A DNA stretch of 64,000 bases from Flavobacteriaceae bacterium UBA7302 (GCA_002471825.1 DKQS01000006.1:124001-188000); one strand, 5' to 3'; counted from the first letter of the stretch, positions 51,489 to 60,468 are shown. A program made the numbers and translations. Notes: generated by a model from the sequence alone, not told the origin.

Positions 51489-52684
51489 TGAGTCAATTTT
51501 CTCCCTTCAGTAAAGAAGAGTTATTACCCCAAACAGAGCGATTAGAAGTAAAGAAAAGAAAGGGTGAACTATTTATCGGACTTCCCAAAGAATCTTATCT
51601 CGAAGAAAAAAGGGTTTGTTTAACTCCAGACGCTGTGGCTGCCTTAACGGCACATGGTCATAGGGTCGTTATTGAAACTGGTGCTGGAGAGGGTGCAAGC
51701 TATACGGACAACGAATACTCCGAGGCTGGTGCTAAAATTTCCTTCGATGTGAAAGAAGCCTTTCAATGTAATATTGTATTGAAAGTGGCCCCGCCTACCG
51801 AGAAAGAAATTGAATTGATCAATCCCCAAGCGATTCTCATTTCCTCATTGCAATTAAAGACACAAAGCAAATCCTATTTTGAGCAATTGGCTAAAAAACG
51901 AATTACAGCCATTGCTTTCGATTATATTCGAGATGAACACAATACCTATCCAATTGTTAAATCCTTGAGTGAAATTGCAGGAACTGCCTCTGTATTGATT
52001 GCGGCCGAATTAATGAGTGTTCTCAACAAAGGAAATGGTTTGCTTCTTGGAAATATCGGTGGTGTTCCACCCACCAGTGTGGTGATTTTTGGGGCTGGAA
52101 CGGTTGGAGAATATGCTGCTAGAACCGCCATAGGTTTGGGCTCTAGAGTGAAAGTATTTGATAATTCGATCACCAAACTAAGAAGATTACAACACAATTT
52201 AAATTCGCCAATCTATACTTCTACCGTACAACCTAAGTCGGTTGCTAAAGCTCTAATGCGCTGTGATGTGGCCATTGGCGCCGTTCGTGGGAAAGATCGA
52301 TCTCCCATCATCGCTACCGAACCAATGATTGAAAACATGAAGGAAGGAGCTATTATAGTGGATGTAAGTATTGATATGGGTGGCTGTTTTGAAACTTCAA
52401 AATTAACAACACATAGTAGTCCGACTTTTGAAAAACACGGAGTGATTCATTACTGTGTTCCAAATATCCCTGCTCGTTATGCACGAACAGCCTCAGTATC
52501 AATAAGTAATATTTTCACTCCTTATTTATTGAATATCGCAGAAGAAGGAGGATTTGAAAATGCACTCCGATATGAGAAAACTTTGCGAAATGGTATGTAT
52601 TTTTACCACGGAATTCTAACGAATAAAACGGTTGGAGAGTGGTTTGATTTGCCCTTTAGGGACATCAACCTATTAATTTTATAA
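51488..52684 (+). CDS. Alanine dehydrogenase-like NAD(P)-binding protein (variant)
   Basis: A 398-residue member of the AlaDH/PNT family: N-terminal domain (GLPKESYLEEKRVCLTPDAVAAL), Rossmann motif FGAGTVGEYAA and C-terminal domain. It differs from the true alanine dehydrogenase at 58109: the hallmark loop 'NMPGAVPYTST' there is 'NIPARYARTAS' here, and it has an extra N-terminal 30 residues. A dehydrogenase for another amino acid, or a PntA-like function, is possible. It is coupled to tsaE and followed after 4 nt by a small DUF4258-like gene. Confidence 0.82.
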   Translation: MSQFSPFSKEELLPQTERLEVKKRKGELFIGLPKESYLEEKRVCLTPDAVAALTAHGHRVVIETGAGEGASYTDNEYSEAGAKISFDVKEAFQCNIVLKVAPPTEKEIELINPQAILISSLQLKTQSKSYFEQLAKKRITAIAFDYIRDEHNTYPIVKSLSEIAGTASVLIAAELMSVLNKGNGLLLGNIGGVPPTSVVIFGAGTVGEYAARTAIGLGSRVKVFDNSITKLRRLQHNLNSPIYTSTVQPKSVAKALMRCDVAIGAVRGKDRSPIIATEPMIENMKEGAIIVDVSIDMGGCFETSKLTTHSSPTFEKHGVIHYCVPNIPARYARTASVSISNIFTPYLLNIAEEGGFENALRYEKTLRNGMYFYHGILTNKTVGEWFDLPFRDINLLIL

Positions 52685-52688
52685 GCAA

Positions 52689-53060
52689 ATGAAATTATTA
52701 AAGCGAATAGGGTTTTACCTCATTGGGGTAACCATTGGTGTGTATTTTGTGCAATTCATGTGGAAAGAGAAAGATGTTTCCTTTGATTACGGTCCGGATG
52801 CCCGTACTTTAAAATCTATTCGAACGAAGGAGATCAAGTATTCTGAAGCGGTTCAATTAATGATTTCCACCAATCAAATTGATACGGCAAAGATTAATAC
52901 CTTACTCAAATTTTCGGATGTCGACTTCAACAAAAGCAAACCTCGCCAGAAACCCTGTGCTGAATATTTCTTAACCGGAAAAGGGAATTTAGAAAATATT
53001 GATTTGTACGTCTCTAGATGTGATTCAATAGCTACTATTGAACACATTAATGTGAAATAA
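52689..53060 (+). CDS. DUF4258-like single-pass membrane protein
   Basis: A 123-residue protein with one N-terminal TM segment (about 5-25) and an exported domain (AVQLMISTNQIDTAKINTLLKFSDVDFNKSKPRQKPCAEYFLTG). The pattern resembles flavobacterial DUF4258 proteins. Its stop lies 5 nt from the convergent DUF1801-like gene. It closes the porX-tsaE-Ald-like operon. Function unknown. Confidence 0.78.
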   Translation: MKLLKRIGFYLIGVTIGVYFVQFMWKEKDVSFDYGPDARTLKSIRTKEIKYSEAVQLMISTNQIDTAKINTLLKFSDVDFNKSKPRQKPCAEYFLTGKGNLENIDLYVSRCDSIATIEHINVK

Positions 53061-53065
53061 CTTCG

Positions 53066-53656
53066 TTATTTTTTATATTGATCGTTTAGCCCTACTCCTC
53101 TTAAAATCATCGGAATAATTTTTTCGAGTCGCTTTTGCTTTGTGGATTCTCGTTTTGCTTGTTGAATATATTCACAATATTCCCGTTGCTTGCTTTTTGA
53201 TAAAGAGTGGAAATTCTCCCCTAATTCTATTTGCCCTTCAATGGTCTTCGATAATAACTCTGGGATTACTATTTTTGAGGTGCTTTTTTGAGGCTTTATT
53301 TCGATGCCTTTTTCAACATTTTCAATTGCTTGATGCACATAATCGGAAATTTTTTCTGAGTCGATTTCTTCTTTTGAAGTGAATCGCCATTGAAGCATGG
53401 CTTTGGTCTTTCCTTCTTGAGCGTTTATAAAGACCTTGAATTTGTCATCAATCAATGCACCTTGAAAAAACCATAATCCGAAATAATTTTTGAATCCCGC
53501 TAAGCCCACAACATTCTTTCCTTTGTAAGTATATGTGGGAGCTCCCCATTTAATGGTTTCTTCTAAAGGCAACCTGGTAAGAATGTTTCGGAGATGAATT
53601 AGTTCATCCGTCCAGATAGATTTCTTTTCAAAATAGGCATTCACTTTTTGATCCAT
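53066..53656 (-). CDS. DUF1801/YdeI-type protein
   Basis: A 196-residue protein. The N-terminal part (about 1-110; LPLEETIKWGAPTYTYKGKNVVGLAGFKNYFGLWFFQG) is the DUF1801 fold, and the C-terminal part (KQREYCEYIQQAKRESTKQKRLEKIIPMI) is the YdeI/OmpD-associated helix motif. Members are widespread, with no established activity. It is 8 nt downstream of the TrmH-type gene. Confidence 0.82.
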   Translation of the reverse strand: MDQKVNAYFEKKSIWTDELIHLRNILTRLPLEETIKWGAPTYTYKGKNVVGLAGFKNYFGLWFFQGALIDDKFKVFINAQEGKTKAMLQWRFTSKEEIDSEKISDYVHQAIENVEKGIEIKPQKSTSKIVIPELLSKTIEGQIELGENFHSLSKSKQREYCEYIQQAKRESTKQKRLEKIIPMILRGVGLNDQYKK

Positions 53657-53664
53657 AATTTGTT

Positions 53665-54336
53665 TTATGTGGCAATATTTTCGTGGTAATATTCGATGAT
53701 TTTATTGACATTTTTTACGCTTTTTCGAACCCAACGATTGTAGATTTCGAGTTTTTCTTTATCTGTCAACTGCCATGAAATATCAGTTTGTTTCAGTTTT
53801 GTAGTTACTTGTTGTAAAATGATGGCCACGGCAACCGAAATGTTCAAACTCTCGGTAAATCCGTACATGGGTATTTTAAGAAATCCGTCTGCATATTCTT
53901 TTGTAGTTTCTGATATGCCTTCCTTTTCCCTACCAAATACAAAAGCAGTTTTTTTGGTCACATCAAATTCGTGCAACAAACACGAATCTATATGTGGAGA
54001 GGTCGCAATTAATTGATATCCAGAGTTCTTAAGACTTTCAAAACAGGGTATCGTATTGTCCATATCTTTTTTAAATCGATGCAAATCCACCCATTTATGT
54101 GAACCTCGAGCAACGTGTTTTGAAATTTTGTTTGAGAATTCATTTTCAATGGTATACACATCTTGAATTCCGAAAACATCACAAGAACGAATTACAGCGC
54201 TGGCGTTATGTGGTTGATACACATCTTCCAAAACCACGGTAAAATGTTTGGTTCGCTCTGCCAAAACTCTTTGAAAGGTATTGATACGGTTTTCGGTGAG
54301 ATATCCTTCTAAATATGCAAGTAAGTCATTTTCCAT
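53665..54336 (-). CDS. trmH: SPOUT-family tRNA/rRNA 2'-O-methyltransferase (TrmH-like)
   Basis: A 223-residue trefoil-knot methyltransferase. SPOUT motifs are: motif 1 EDVYQPHNASAVIRSCD, motif 2 FGREKEGIS and motif 3 PMYGFTESLNISVAVAI. TrmH methylates G18 in tRNA; a role here is the most likely assignment, but rRNA is possible. Only 43 bp separate its start from the divergent sirtuin gene. Confidence 0.9.
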   Translation of the reverse strand: MENDLLAYLEGYLTENRINTFQRVLAERTKHFTVVLEDVYQPHNASAVIRSCDVFGIQDVYTIENEFSNKISKHVARGSHKWVDLHRFKKDMDNTIPCFESLKNSGYQLIATSPHIDSCLLHEFDVTKKTAFVFGREKEGISETTKEYADGFLKIPMYGFTESLNISVAVAIILQQVTTKLKQTDISWQLTDKEKLEIYNRWVRKSVKNVNKIIEYYHENIAT

Positions 54337-54379
54337 TCGCTTTTAAAAATACTATTTTTACTAATATTGAACAGGTAAT

Positions 54380-55054
54380 ATGAAGAAAGTTGTAAGTCTT
54401 ACTGGAGCAGGAATGTCACGAGAAAGCGGATTGAAGACCTTTAGAGAAGCTGCTGGGTTGTGGGAAGGGCATGATGTGATGGAAGTAGCCTCACCACAAG
54501 GTTTTGCGAAGAATCCAGCCTTGGTTTTAGAGTTTTACAACCAAAGGAGGCGCCAGTTATTGGAAGCTGAGCCTAATGCAGCCCATTACAACCTCGTAGA
54601 ACTTGAAAAAAATTATGAGGTGCATATTGTTACACAAAATGTAGATGACCTCCATGAAAGAGCTGGCAGTAGCTCAGTATTGCATTTACATGGCGAATTA
54701 TTCAAGGTGAAGAGTTCCATTGACGACTCCATCGTTTATGAGTGGAAAAAAGATCTCCACCTCGGTGATCTATGTCCTAGAAAATCACAGCTAAGGCCAC
54801 AGGTTGTTTGGTTTGGAGAAGATGTGCCAAAGTTTACCGATGCCGTTCGTCTGGCCGAGATAGCCGATATTTTTATAGTAATCGGAACATCGATGCAAGT
54901 ATATCCCGCAGCGAGTTTGATGCAATACACCAATGCTAGTGAAATTTATTTCATTGATCCTAACCCAAATGTATCGGGTTATTCCAATAGAATTGAAATC
55001 ATTTCAGAAAAAGCCACAGTTGGCACTGAGATTCTCCTTACAAAACTTTGCTAA
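54380..55054 (+). CDS. cobB: Sirtuin NAD-dependent protein deacylase
   Basis: A 224-residue class III sirtuin: GAGMSRESGLKTFR at the start, the FYNQRRRQ segment with the Tyr/Arg pair that favours succinyl/malonyl substrates, TQNVDDLH and the catalytic His in LHLHGE. The four zinc cysteines of the classical module are not visible: only one Cys (GDLCPRKSQ) remains, although the protein is otherwise complete. It reverses lysine acylation in the cytoplasm. Its stop shares CTAA with the STAS gene. Confidence 0.9.
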   Translation: MKKVVSLTGAGMSRESGLKTFREAAGLWEGHDVMEVASPQGFAKNPALVLEFYNQRRRQLLEAEPNAAHYNLVELEKNYEVHIVTQNVDDLHERAGSSSVLHLHGELFKVKSSIDDSIVYEWKKDLHLGDLCPRKSQLRPQVVWFGEDVPKFTDAVRLAEIADIFIVIGTSMQVYPAASLMQYTNASEIYFIDPNPNVSGYSNRIEIISEKATVGTEILLTKLC

Positions 55055-55329
55055 GCAACGTCGGTCAAAAAGAAAAATTCGATAACATCTTTTTGTCCCC
55101 AACCAGAAACGGTAAAAGACTTGTTTTCTTTAATAGCCAATTCAACCAAATCGTTAATGGTTGCCATTCCTTTGACATCAATTTTTTCGACCTTATCTAG
55201 GTTTAAAGCTAATTCGGATTTATTTTTAAGTTGTTCAGTAAAATACATGAATGCATTTTCAGAAGTTGTATCTGTTAGGTTACCTTGTAAATGATACACA
55301 TTACTTTCTTGAAATATTTGAAGAGACAT
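55051..55329 (-). CDS. STAS-domain protein
   Basis: A 92-residue protein with the STAS beta-alpha fold (VYHLQGNLTDTTSENAF ... LALNLDKVEKIDVKGMATINDLVELAIKENKSFTVSG), like SpoIIAA anti-sigma antagonists or the ABC phospholipid-transport protein MlaB. The conserved phosphorylatable Ser/Thr site reads KGMATINDL, with Thr in place of the usual Ser. No partner kinase or transporter is adjacent. Role open. Confidence 0.75.
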   Translation of the reverse strand: MSLQIFQESNVYHLQGNLTDTTSENAFMYFTEQLKNKSELALNLDKVEKIDVKGMATINDLVELAIKENKSFTVSGWGQKDVIEFFFLTDVA

Positions 55330-55474
55330 GATGAGGGGTTTTATTATGAATACTCTATTATATTTTTTCGTTCATTTAGAACTACACATAAAGATATTTC
55401 GAAAGTCATGCTTCTGTCGAGAAAAGTCGACGAATGGAATATTCGTATCGATAAACGAAGTTTCTCTTTAGGCT

Positions 55475-55948
55475 TTATGATTTATTCATAAGGGAGGCAA
55501 CATGGTTGTATAGCTCTCCATGTGATATTTCCGCTCCTGATTCAAGAATTCGAAAGATTTCAAGGTTCCTTTCTATGGAATATTTCTTAGAACCTGCTAG
55601 AATTTCAATGGAATCATGTTTTAAGTTTTCCATTACCCATTTCAAATCCTCTTGATCATTAAAGTCCTTGGAATCCTTTAATTGTAGTACAATGCGCGTC
55701 ATCTGGAATTCATCACACTTAAAAAGGTTGAGTACTTTTTTTGACACGTGATTGACGAATTTCGTATTGGTCAATACACGGTCCCACACCATATCGCTAA
55801 AAAGATTCAATTCCTCCTCAACCAATTGGGAATTCGTTTCCTTAATTTTCGACCATTCTTTTGCATCAATTTCTTGGGAAGCCAAAAACTGAGCAAACTC
55901 TTCGTGAAGCGATTCTAATTGTTCTTTTGTTAATTGTCTATATTTCAT
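55475..55948 (-). CDS. DUF6495-like protein
   Basis: A 157-residue helical protein starting MKYRQLTKEQLESLHEEFAQFLASQ at 55948; an earlier start at 55975 would cross the terminator hairpin. It has helices throughout (LNLFSDMVWDRVL, EDLKWVMENLKHDSIEIL). It matches small flavobacterial proteins grouped as DUF6495, function unknown. It is positioned between the STAS gene and the ribosomal protein operon. Confidence 0.75.
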   Translation of the reverse strand: MKYRQLTKEQLESLHEEFAQFLASQEIDAKEWSKIKETNSQLVEEELNLFSDMVWDRVLTNTKFVNHVSKKVLNLFKCDEFQMTRIVLQLKDSKDFNDQEDLKWVMENLKHDSIEILAGSKKYSIERNLEIFRILESGAEISHGELYNHVASLMNKS

Positions 55949-55960
55949 GTGAAATAAAAA

Positions 55961-55982
55961 AAGCTCGTTTTTCAACGAGCTT
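55961..55982 (-). terminator. Rho-independent terminator of rpsF-rpsR-rplI
   Basis: 9-bp arms AAGCTCGTT/AACGAGCTT, 4-nt loop and a minus-strand T run, 20 bp beyond the rplI stop. Confidence 0.85.
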
Positions 55983-56002
55983 TGTATGATTGTAGTTCTT
56001 GA

Positions 56003-56452
56003 TTAAGCTTCTGCTACTACGTCAAAAGTAATGTCTACCACTACTTCTCTATGAAGACGAATGTTCGCTTCATATTTTCCTAAACGCTTTACAGAACCAC
56101 CAATAACTTTGATAAATTTCTTATCAATTTCAGTTCCTGCTTTTTCGATAGCTGCAGCCAAGTCGATGTTATTAACCGATCCGAATAATTTATCTCCAGA
56201 ACCAACTTTCGAAGGAATCTTGATTTCATATCCTTTAATAGTCTCAGCTTGTTGCTTTGCATCTTCGATTACTTTAGCTTCCTTAAATGCTCTTTGCTTT
56301 AAGTTCTCTGCCAATACTTTCTTCGCAGAAGAAGTTGCTAAAATTGCTTTACCAGTAGGAATTAAGAAGTTTCTTCCATAACCGTTCTTTACAGTTACTA
56401 CGTCGTCCTTAAATCCTAAATTTTCTACGTCTTGTTTTAAAATTAATTCCAT
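56003..56452 (-). CDS. rplI: Ribosomal protein bL9
   Basis: A 149-residue L9: N-terminal rRNA-binding domain starting MELILKQDVENLGFKDDVVTVKNGYGRNFLIPTG, a central helix and a C-terminal domain. It binds 23S rRNA at the L1 stalk base. Last gene of the S6-S18-L9 operon. Confidence 0.98.
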   Translation of the reverse strand: MELILKQDVENLGFKDDVVTVKNGYGRNFLIPTGKAILATSSAKKVLAENLKQRAFKEAKVIEDAKQQAETIKGYEIKIPSKVGSGDKLFGSVNNIDLAAAIEKAGTEIDKKFIKVIGGSVKRLGKYEANIRLHREVVVDITFDVVAEA

Positions 56453-56467
56453 AATACAACTTCTTAA

Positions 56468-56767
56468 TTATTTTAACATGTCACCAACATATGGCATTAA
56501 CCCTAAATGACGAGCTCTTTTGATAGCCTGAGCTACTTTTCTTTGGTATTTCAAAGAAGTACCAGTCAATCTTCTTGGTAAAATTTTACCTTGCTCGTTC
56601 ACTAAGTACATTAAGAAATCAGGATCCTTGTAATCAATATACTTGATTCCTTTTTTCTTGAATCTACAGTATTTCTCTTCTTTCTTTGTGTCAATCTTTA
56701 ACGGAGTCAAATATCTTACATCTGTAGACTTTCCTCCTTTAGCTTGTTGTTCAATAGATGATGCCAT
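56468..56767 (-). CDS. rpsR: Ribosomal protein bS18
   Basis: A 99-residue S18 with the usual YCRFKK start and LTGTSLKYQRKVAQAIKRARHLGLMPY core. It binds 16S rRNA beside S6. The two genes are separated by only 2 nt. Confidence 0.98.
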   Translation of the reverse strand: MASSIEQQAKGGKSTDVRYLTPLKIDTKKEEKYCRFKKKGIKYIDYKDPDFLMYLVNEQGKILPRRLTGTSLKYQRKVAQAIKRARHLGLMPYVGDMLK

Positions 56768-56769
56768 AA

Positions 56770-57111
56770 TTAGTTGTTTGCAGATTTAAGGTTTGATTTT
56801 CTTTTTTCTGACCAATCGATAGCATGCTTGTCTAACTTTACAGTTAAATAACGCATGATGCTATCATCTCTTCTAAACTCTAATTCGAACGGAGCAATTT
56901 CTGCACCGGCAACTTCGAATTCAAACAAGTGATAAAAACCACTCTTTTTGTTCTGGATTGGATACGCTAATTTTTTTAAGCCCCAATCTTCCTTGTGAAT
57001 CATTTTGGCACCTTTGGAAGTCAAATAGTCCTCGAACTTTTGAACTGTTTCCTTTATCTGAGTATCAGATAAAACGGGATTCAAAATGAAAACAGTTTCG
57101 TAACGATTCAT
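56770..57111 (-). CDS. rpsF: Ribosomal protein bS6
   Basis: A 113-residue S6 (MNRYETVFILNPVLSDTQIKETVQKFEDYLTSKG, KLAYPIQNKKSGFYHLFEF). First gene of the operon; the S6-S18 complex can autoregulate through its own leader in several bacteria, though no such structure was recognised here. Confidence 0.98.
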   Translation of the reverse strand: MNRYETVFILNPVLSDTQIKETVQKFEDYLTSKGAKMIHKEDWGLKKLAYPIQNKKSGFYHLFEFEVAGAEIAPFELEFRRDDSIMRYLTVKLDKHAIDWSEKRKSNLKSANN

Positions 57112-57141
57112 AATTAGTATTTATTTAAAATTTTAAGCGTG

Positions 57142-57149
57142 CAAATATA
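57142..57149 (-). promoter_or_regulatory. -7 box of rpsF operon
   Basis: TATATTTG on the minus strand, exact TAnnTTTG, 30 bp before the rpsF ATG. An AT-rich imperfect palindrome (57163-57178) sits upstream; no TTTG -33. Confidence 0.45.
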
Positions 57150-57224
57150 TGACTTTCTATTCATTATTTCTAAATAATTCATTAGTTTTCAAGATATTTG
57201 TTGAGACGATGAAATTTTTGATTT

Positions 57225-58112
57225 ATGGAGATTCCTGAAATACCCAATTTAATACACTATGCCATTCCCTTCTTTATTCTAACGGTAATCATTGAAGTGA
57301 TTTTAACCGTTAAGGTTCGTTTGGAACATTATGAGTTTAAAGATGCAGCCACCTCCATAGCCATGGGACTTGGAAATGTGGCTATTGGGTTGTTTACCAA
57401 AGGAATTACTTTAGCAGTATTTTATTTCTTTTATCAATTTCATTTAGTGACCATTCCCTTTGTGTGGTGGTCTTGGATTCTCATTCTTTTTGCGGAAGAC
57501 TTTTGCTATTATTGGTTTCACCGGATCAGTCATGAAAATCGTTTTTTTTGGGCCAGTCACGTAGTTCACCATTCGTCGCAGAAATACAATCTAAGTACGG
57601 CACTGCGTCAAACATGGTCGGGTAGTTTCTATTCTTTTATTTTTTGGATCCCATTGGCAATCATTGGCTTCCACCCTATCATGATCTTGGTTCAAATGTC
57701 AATTAGTTTGTTATACCAGTATTGGATTCACACCGAGTTGATTACCAAATTACCTAAATGGTTCGAGTTTATTTTTAATACGCCAAGTCACCATCGCGTG
57801 CATCATGCTACCAATCCGCAGTACCTGGATCGAAATCACGCGGGAATCTTTATCATTTGGGATCGTATGTTCGGAACCTTCGAACCTGAAGTAGAAAAAC
57901 CTGTTTATGGATTGGTAAAAAATATTGATACCAACAATCCGGTGAAAGTTGCTTTTTTGGAATGGTATTATATGTTTCGGGATTTCTTTACCTCAAAAAC
58001 AAGTTTTTCCAACAAAATAAAATACCTGTACAAACCGCCTGGATGGAGACATGATGGTACAGGTACTATTTCTTCGGATCTTCGAAAAAAATGGGAAGAG
58101 CGAAAGGCTTAA
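57225..58112 (+). CDS. Sterol desaturase/fatty acid hydroxylase-family membrane protein
   Basis: A 295-residue diiron membrane enzyme: four predicted TM segments and the histidine boxes HRISH (99-103), HVVHH (112-116) and HHRVHHATN (about 189-197). The family hydroxylates or desaturates lipids using O2. The substrate is unknown. It overlaps the convergent alanine dehydrogenase gene by 4 nt (TTAA). Confidence 0.9.
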   Translation: MEIPEIPNLIHYAIPFFILTVIIEVILTVKVRLEHYEFKDAATSIAMGLGNVAIGLFTKGITLAVFYFFYQFHLVTIPFVWWSWILILFAEDFCYYWFHRISHENRFFWASHVVHHSSQKYNLSTALRQTWSGSFYSFIFWIPLAIIGFHPIMILVQMSISLLYQYWIHTELITKLPKWFEFIFNTPSHHRVHHATNPQYLDRNHAGIFIIWDRMFGTFEPEVEKPVYGLVKNIDTNNPVKVAFLEWYYMFRDFFTSKTSFSNKIKYLYKPPGWRHDGTGTISSDLRKKWEERKA

Positions 58113-59209
58113 GCCTCAAAAGCGGCTAAATCGAAGGTTTCGCTAATTTCTTTATAAACGATTTTTCCATTTACAATATTCAATCCTTTCTTCAAGGATG
58201 CATCAGAATCACAAGCTGCTTCCCAACCTTTTTGAGCGATGTTTATCACATATGGTAGGGTAACATTCGTTAATGCAATGGTAGATGTGTAAGGCACCGC
58301 TCCAGGCATATTCGCTACGCAATAGTGCACTACATCATCAATAATATAGGTAGGATCTTCGTGAGTTGTTGGTTTGGTTGTTTCGATGCAACCTCCTTGA
58401 TCTACGGCAACATCTACGATTACTGTTCCTGGATGCATGTCTTTTAACATGTCACGAGTAATTAACTTTGGTGCTTTTGCTCCTTTAACAAGCACACCTC
58501 CAATGATGAGATCGTGCGTTTTAATATGTTTTCGAATTCGGTATTCATTAGAAAAGTCCGTAACCACATGACTAGGCAATACATCATTTACGTAACGTAA
58601 CCTTTTCATGTTGATGTCCATAATGGTAACATGCGCACCTAAACCAGAGGCCATTTTTGCTGCTTGAACTCCAACTACTCCGGCACCTAGAACTAATACT
58701 TTTCCTGGTGTTACACCCGGTACGCCTCCTAATAAAACACCCTTACCCTTAACAGGTTTTTCTAAATATTTAGCTCCTTGTTGAATCGCCATTCTACCGG
58801 CCACTTCGGACATTGGAGTCAATAATGGTAATGAACCATCCGCGTCTTCAACGGTTTCATAGGCAATACAAATGGCATTGCTTTCAATCATTGCCTTGGT
58901 TAATTTTTCACTAGAAGCAAAGTGAAAATAGGTGAATACAATCTGATTTGGTTTGATCAATTTGTATTCACTTTCAATAGGTTCTTTCACCTTTACAATC
59001 ATCTCAGCGATGGCATACACTTCTTCAATAGTTGGAAGAATGATAGCACCTACTTCTTCATAATCCGAATCTACAAATCCACTTCCAATTCCCGCTGTGG
59101 ATTGGATGTATACCTTATGATCTCGTTTTGTCAACTCAAAGACACCTGATGGCGTAATGGCTACTCTACTTTCGTTGTTTTTAATTTCTTTTGGAACTCC
59201 AATAATCAT
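58109..59209 (-). CDS. ald: Alanine dehydrogenase
   Basis: A 366-residue enzyme with all family marks: MIIGVPKEIKNNESRVAITPSGV, Rossmann VLGAGVVGVQAAKMASGLGA, and the signature CVANMPGAVPYTSTIALTN. It interconverts alanine and pyruvate with NAD and can supply or scavenge nitrogen. Compare the variant at 51488. No promoter was identified with confidence. Confidence 0.96.
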   Translation of the reverse strand: MIIGVPKEIKNNESRVAITPSGVFELTKRDHKVYIQSTAGIGSGFVDSDYEEVGAIILPTIEEVYAIAEMIVKVKEPIESEYKLIKPNQIVFTYFHFASSEKLTKAMIESNAICIAYETVEDADGSLPLLTPMSEVAGRMAIQQGAKYLEKPVKGKGVLLGGVPGVTPGKVLVLGAGVVGVQAAKMASGLGAHVTIMDINMKRLRYVNDVLPSHVVTDFSNEYRIRKHIKTHDLIIGGVLVKGAKAPKLITRDMLKDMHPGTVIVDVAVDQGGCIETTKPTTHEDPTYIIDDVVHYCVANMPGAVPYTSTIALTNVTLPYVINIAQKGWEAACDSDASLKKGLNIVNGKIVYKEISETFDLAAFEA

Positions 59210-59310
59210 GGCTTGTTAATTTATTTTTTTGAAAAGTACAATTTAAAACCGTTTTTAAAAGTGTTAAATGATGGTTTAAAATGATAATTATTAACGAGTT
59301 ATAAACAACA

Positions 59311-59336
59311 AAAACCCATCAAATTTGATGGGTTTT
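59311..59336. terminator. Bidirectional rho-independent terminator
   Basis: Perfect palindrome with 13-nt arms (59311-59323 and 59324-59336, AAAACCCATCAAA/TTTGATGGGTTTT), T-rich on both 3' sides. It ends the ECF-2 operon transcript, 26 bp beyond the beta-barrel gene stop. Confidence 0.85.
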
Positions 59337-59361
59337 TAATAGTAGTTGAAGTTGTGGTTGA

Positions 59362-60468
59362 TTAATTCAAATCAAATCGCAAACCAAAGGAAATGTTATT
59401 GGTATCTGTATTTTGAAATAATGAATTCATATCGTATTTGACATACAAACTTGTGGATCTATAACCGATGTAAGAACTTAGTCCGTAATTGAATCGTTCC
59501 ATATTGAAGTTGTCTCGTTGTTCTTCTTCAATTCTGATGTTGTTGGCATCTTCATACTCTAAGAACTGTCTGGTGCCCAATCGTACTCCAAAGTAGCCTC
59601 CAAGTCCAAGACGAAATGATTTGTTGGTTCGGTCTCTAACCCTACCGTCGTTGTAAACTTTGTTTTTGGAAAGATCTAATTCTAAGTGAACTGGAAAGTT
59701 CAATTGGACATGACGTAACCTACTTTCATTCAATGGAAATTGGTAATTCTGAAGTGTTGTGTTTGATCCATTAACAGCATGTACTCTATTTCCTTCAGGT
59801 CTTAAGTTATTCCACACAAATGATGCTCCGTATTTGATGTACAATTTAGAAGGTTCTTGCGTGAATCTTGTTTTCCAAGTCCAACCTAGCTCATAAAATC
59901 GAGACCTCCAGAAATTGTATTCGCTATTGTTTAAAGAACTCAAACTTCCATTGTTGAGTACATTATTTACACCTAAGGCAAATACAAATTGTGTGGTTGT
60001 GGTGCGTTGTTTTTTGTTTTTCTTTTTCCAACGCTCTCTGCGTTTTCTGTTGCGTTCTTCTAAATCACCCTCAGTTACTTTGAATCTGAAGGTTCTATTT
60101 CCAATGCTAAAAACATTGTCCTCATCCTCATTGGTCAAGGAGTCTTCTGAACTCGCAATTTTTCCATTGGTCTTATCCTGAACCAATTGTTGTAACAATC
60201 TTTCTTGTTCTCCCACAAGCTTTTCAATTCTTCTTGCATGATAGGAAGCAACTTCTTTTTTTAAGGTTTCTGATCGTTCTTTGGTGATTTCCCCTTTTTC
60301 AAACTGTTTGTCAATGGCAATGACTTTGGTTTTCAAAGAATCTTTTTGCTCTTTGGTGATTTGTTCTATCCTTTTGGAAATCTTTTTCACTTCGCTTTCA
60401 AAAGTTTTCTTTTGAGAGAAGACAAGGGTTGTGCTAAACAACACTGTAAATAGTATTATTCTTTTCAT
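59362..60468 (-). CDS. Outer-membrane beta-barrel protein with N-terminal coiled coil
   Basis: A 368-residue protein with signal peptide (about 1-19, ending VFSQ), a Lys/Glu-rich coiled coil (about 25-105) and a C-terminal barrel-like part with alternating strands (ESRLRHVQLNFPVHLELDLSKNKVYNDGRVRDRTN, RLGLGGYFGVRLGTR). Third gene of an ECF operon, 25 nt after the anti-sigma-like gene. It is likely the envelope sensor or the output of that module. Function unknown. Confidence 0.78.
   Translation of the reverse strand: MKRIILFTVLFSTTLVFSQKKTFESEVKKISKRIEQITKEQKDSLKTKVIAIDKQFEKGEITKERSETLKKEVASYHARRIEKLVGEQERLLQQLVQDKTNGKIASSEDSLTNEDEDNVFSIGNRTFRFKVTEGDLEERNRKRRERWKKKNKKQRTTTTQFVFALGVNNVLNNGSLSSLNNSEYNFWRSRFYELGWTWKTRFTQEPSKLYIKYGASFVWNNLRPEGNRVHAVNGSNTTLQNYQFPLNESRLRHVQLNFPVHLELDLSKNKVYNDGRVRDRTNKSFRLGLGGYFGVRLGTRQFLEYEDANNIRIEEEQRDNFNMERFNYGLSSYIGYRSTSLYVKYDMNSLFQNTDTNNISFGLRFDLN

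Noticed and set aside
55291..55491. 66-codon plus-strand ORF over the STAS/DUF6495 spacer
   Set aside because: It overlaps the start of the STAS gene on the other strand, has atypical amino-acid content and no promoter.
57163..57178. ATTATTT-N2-AAATAAT palindrome upstream of rpsF as an iron-type operator
   Set aside because: It resembles the site at 2940-2960 only through A/T richness and lacks the GAAT core.
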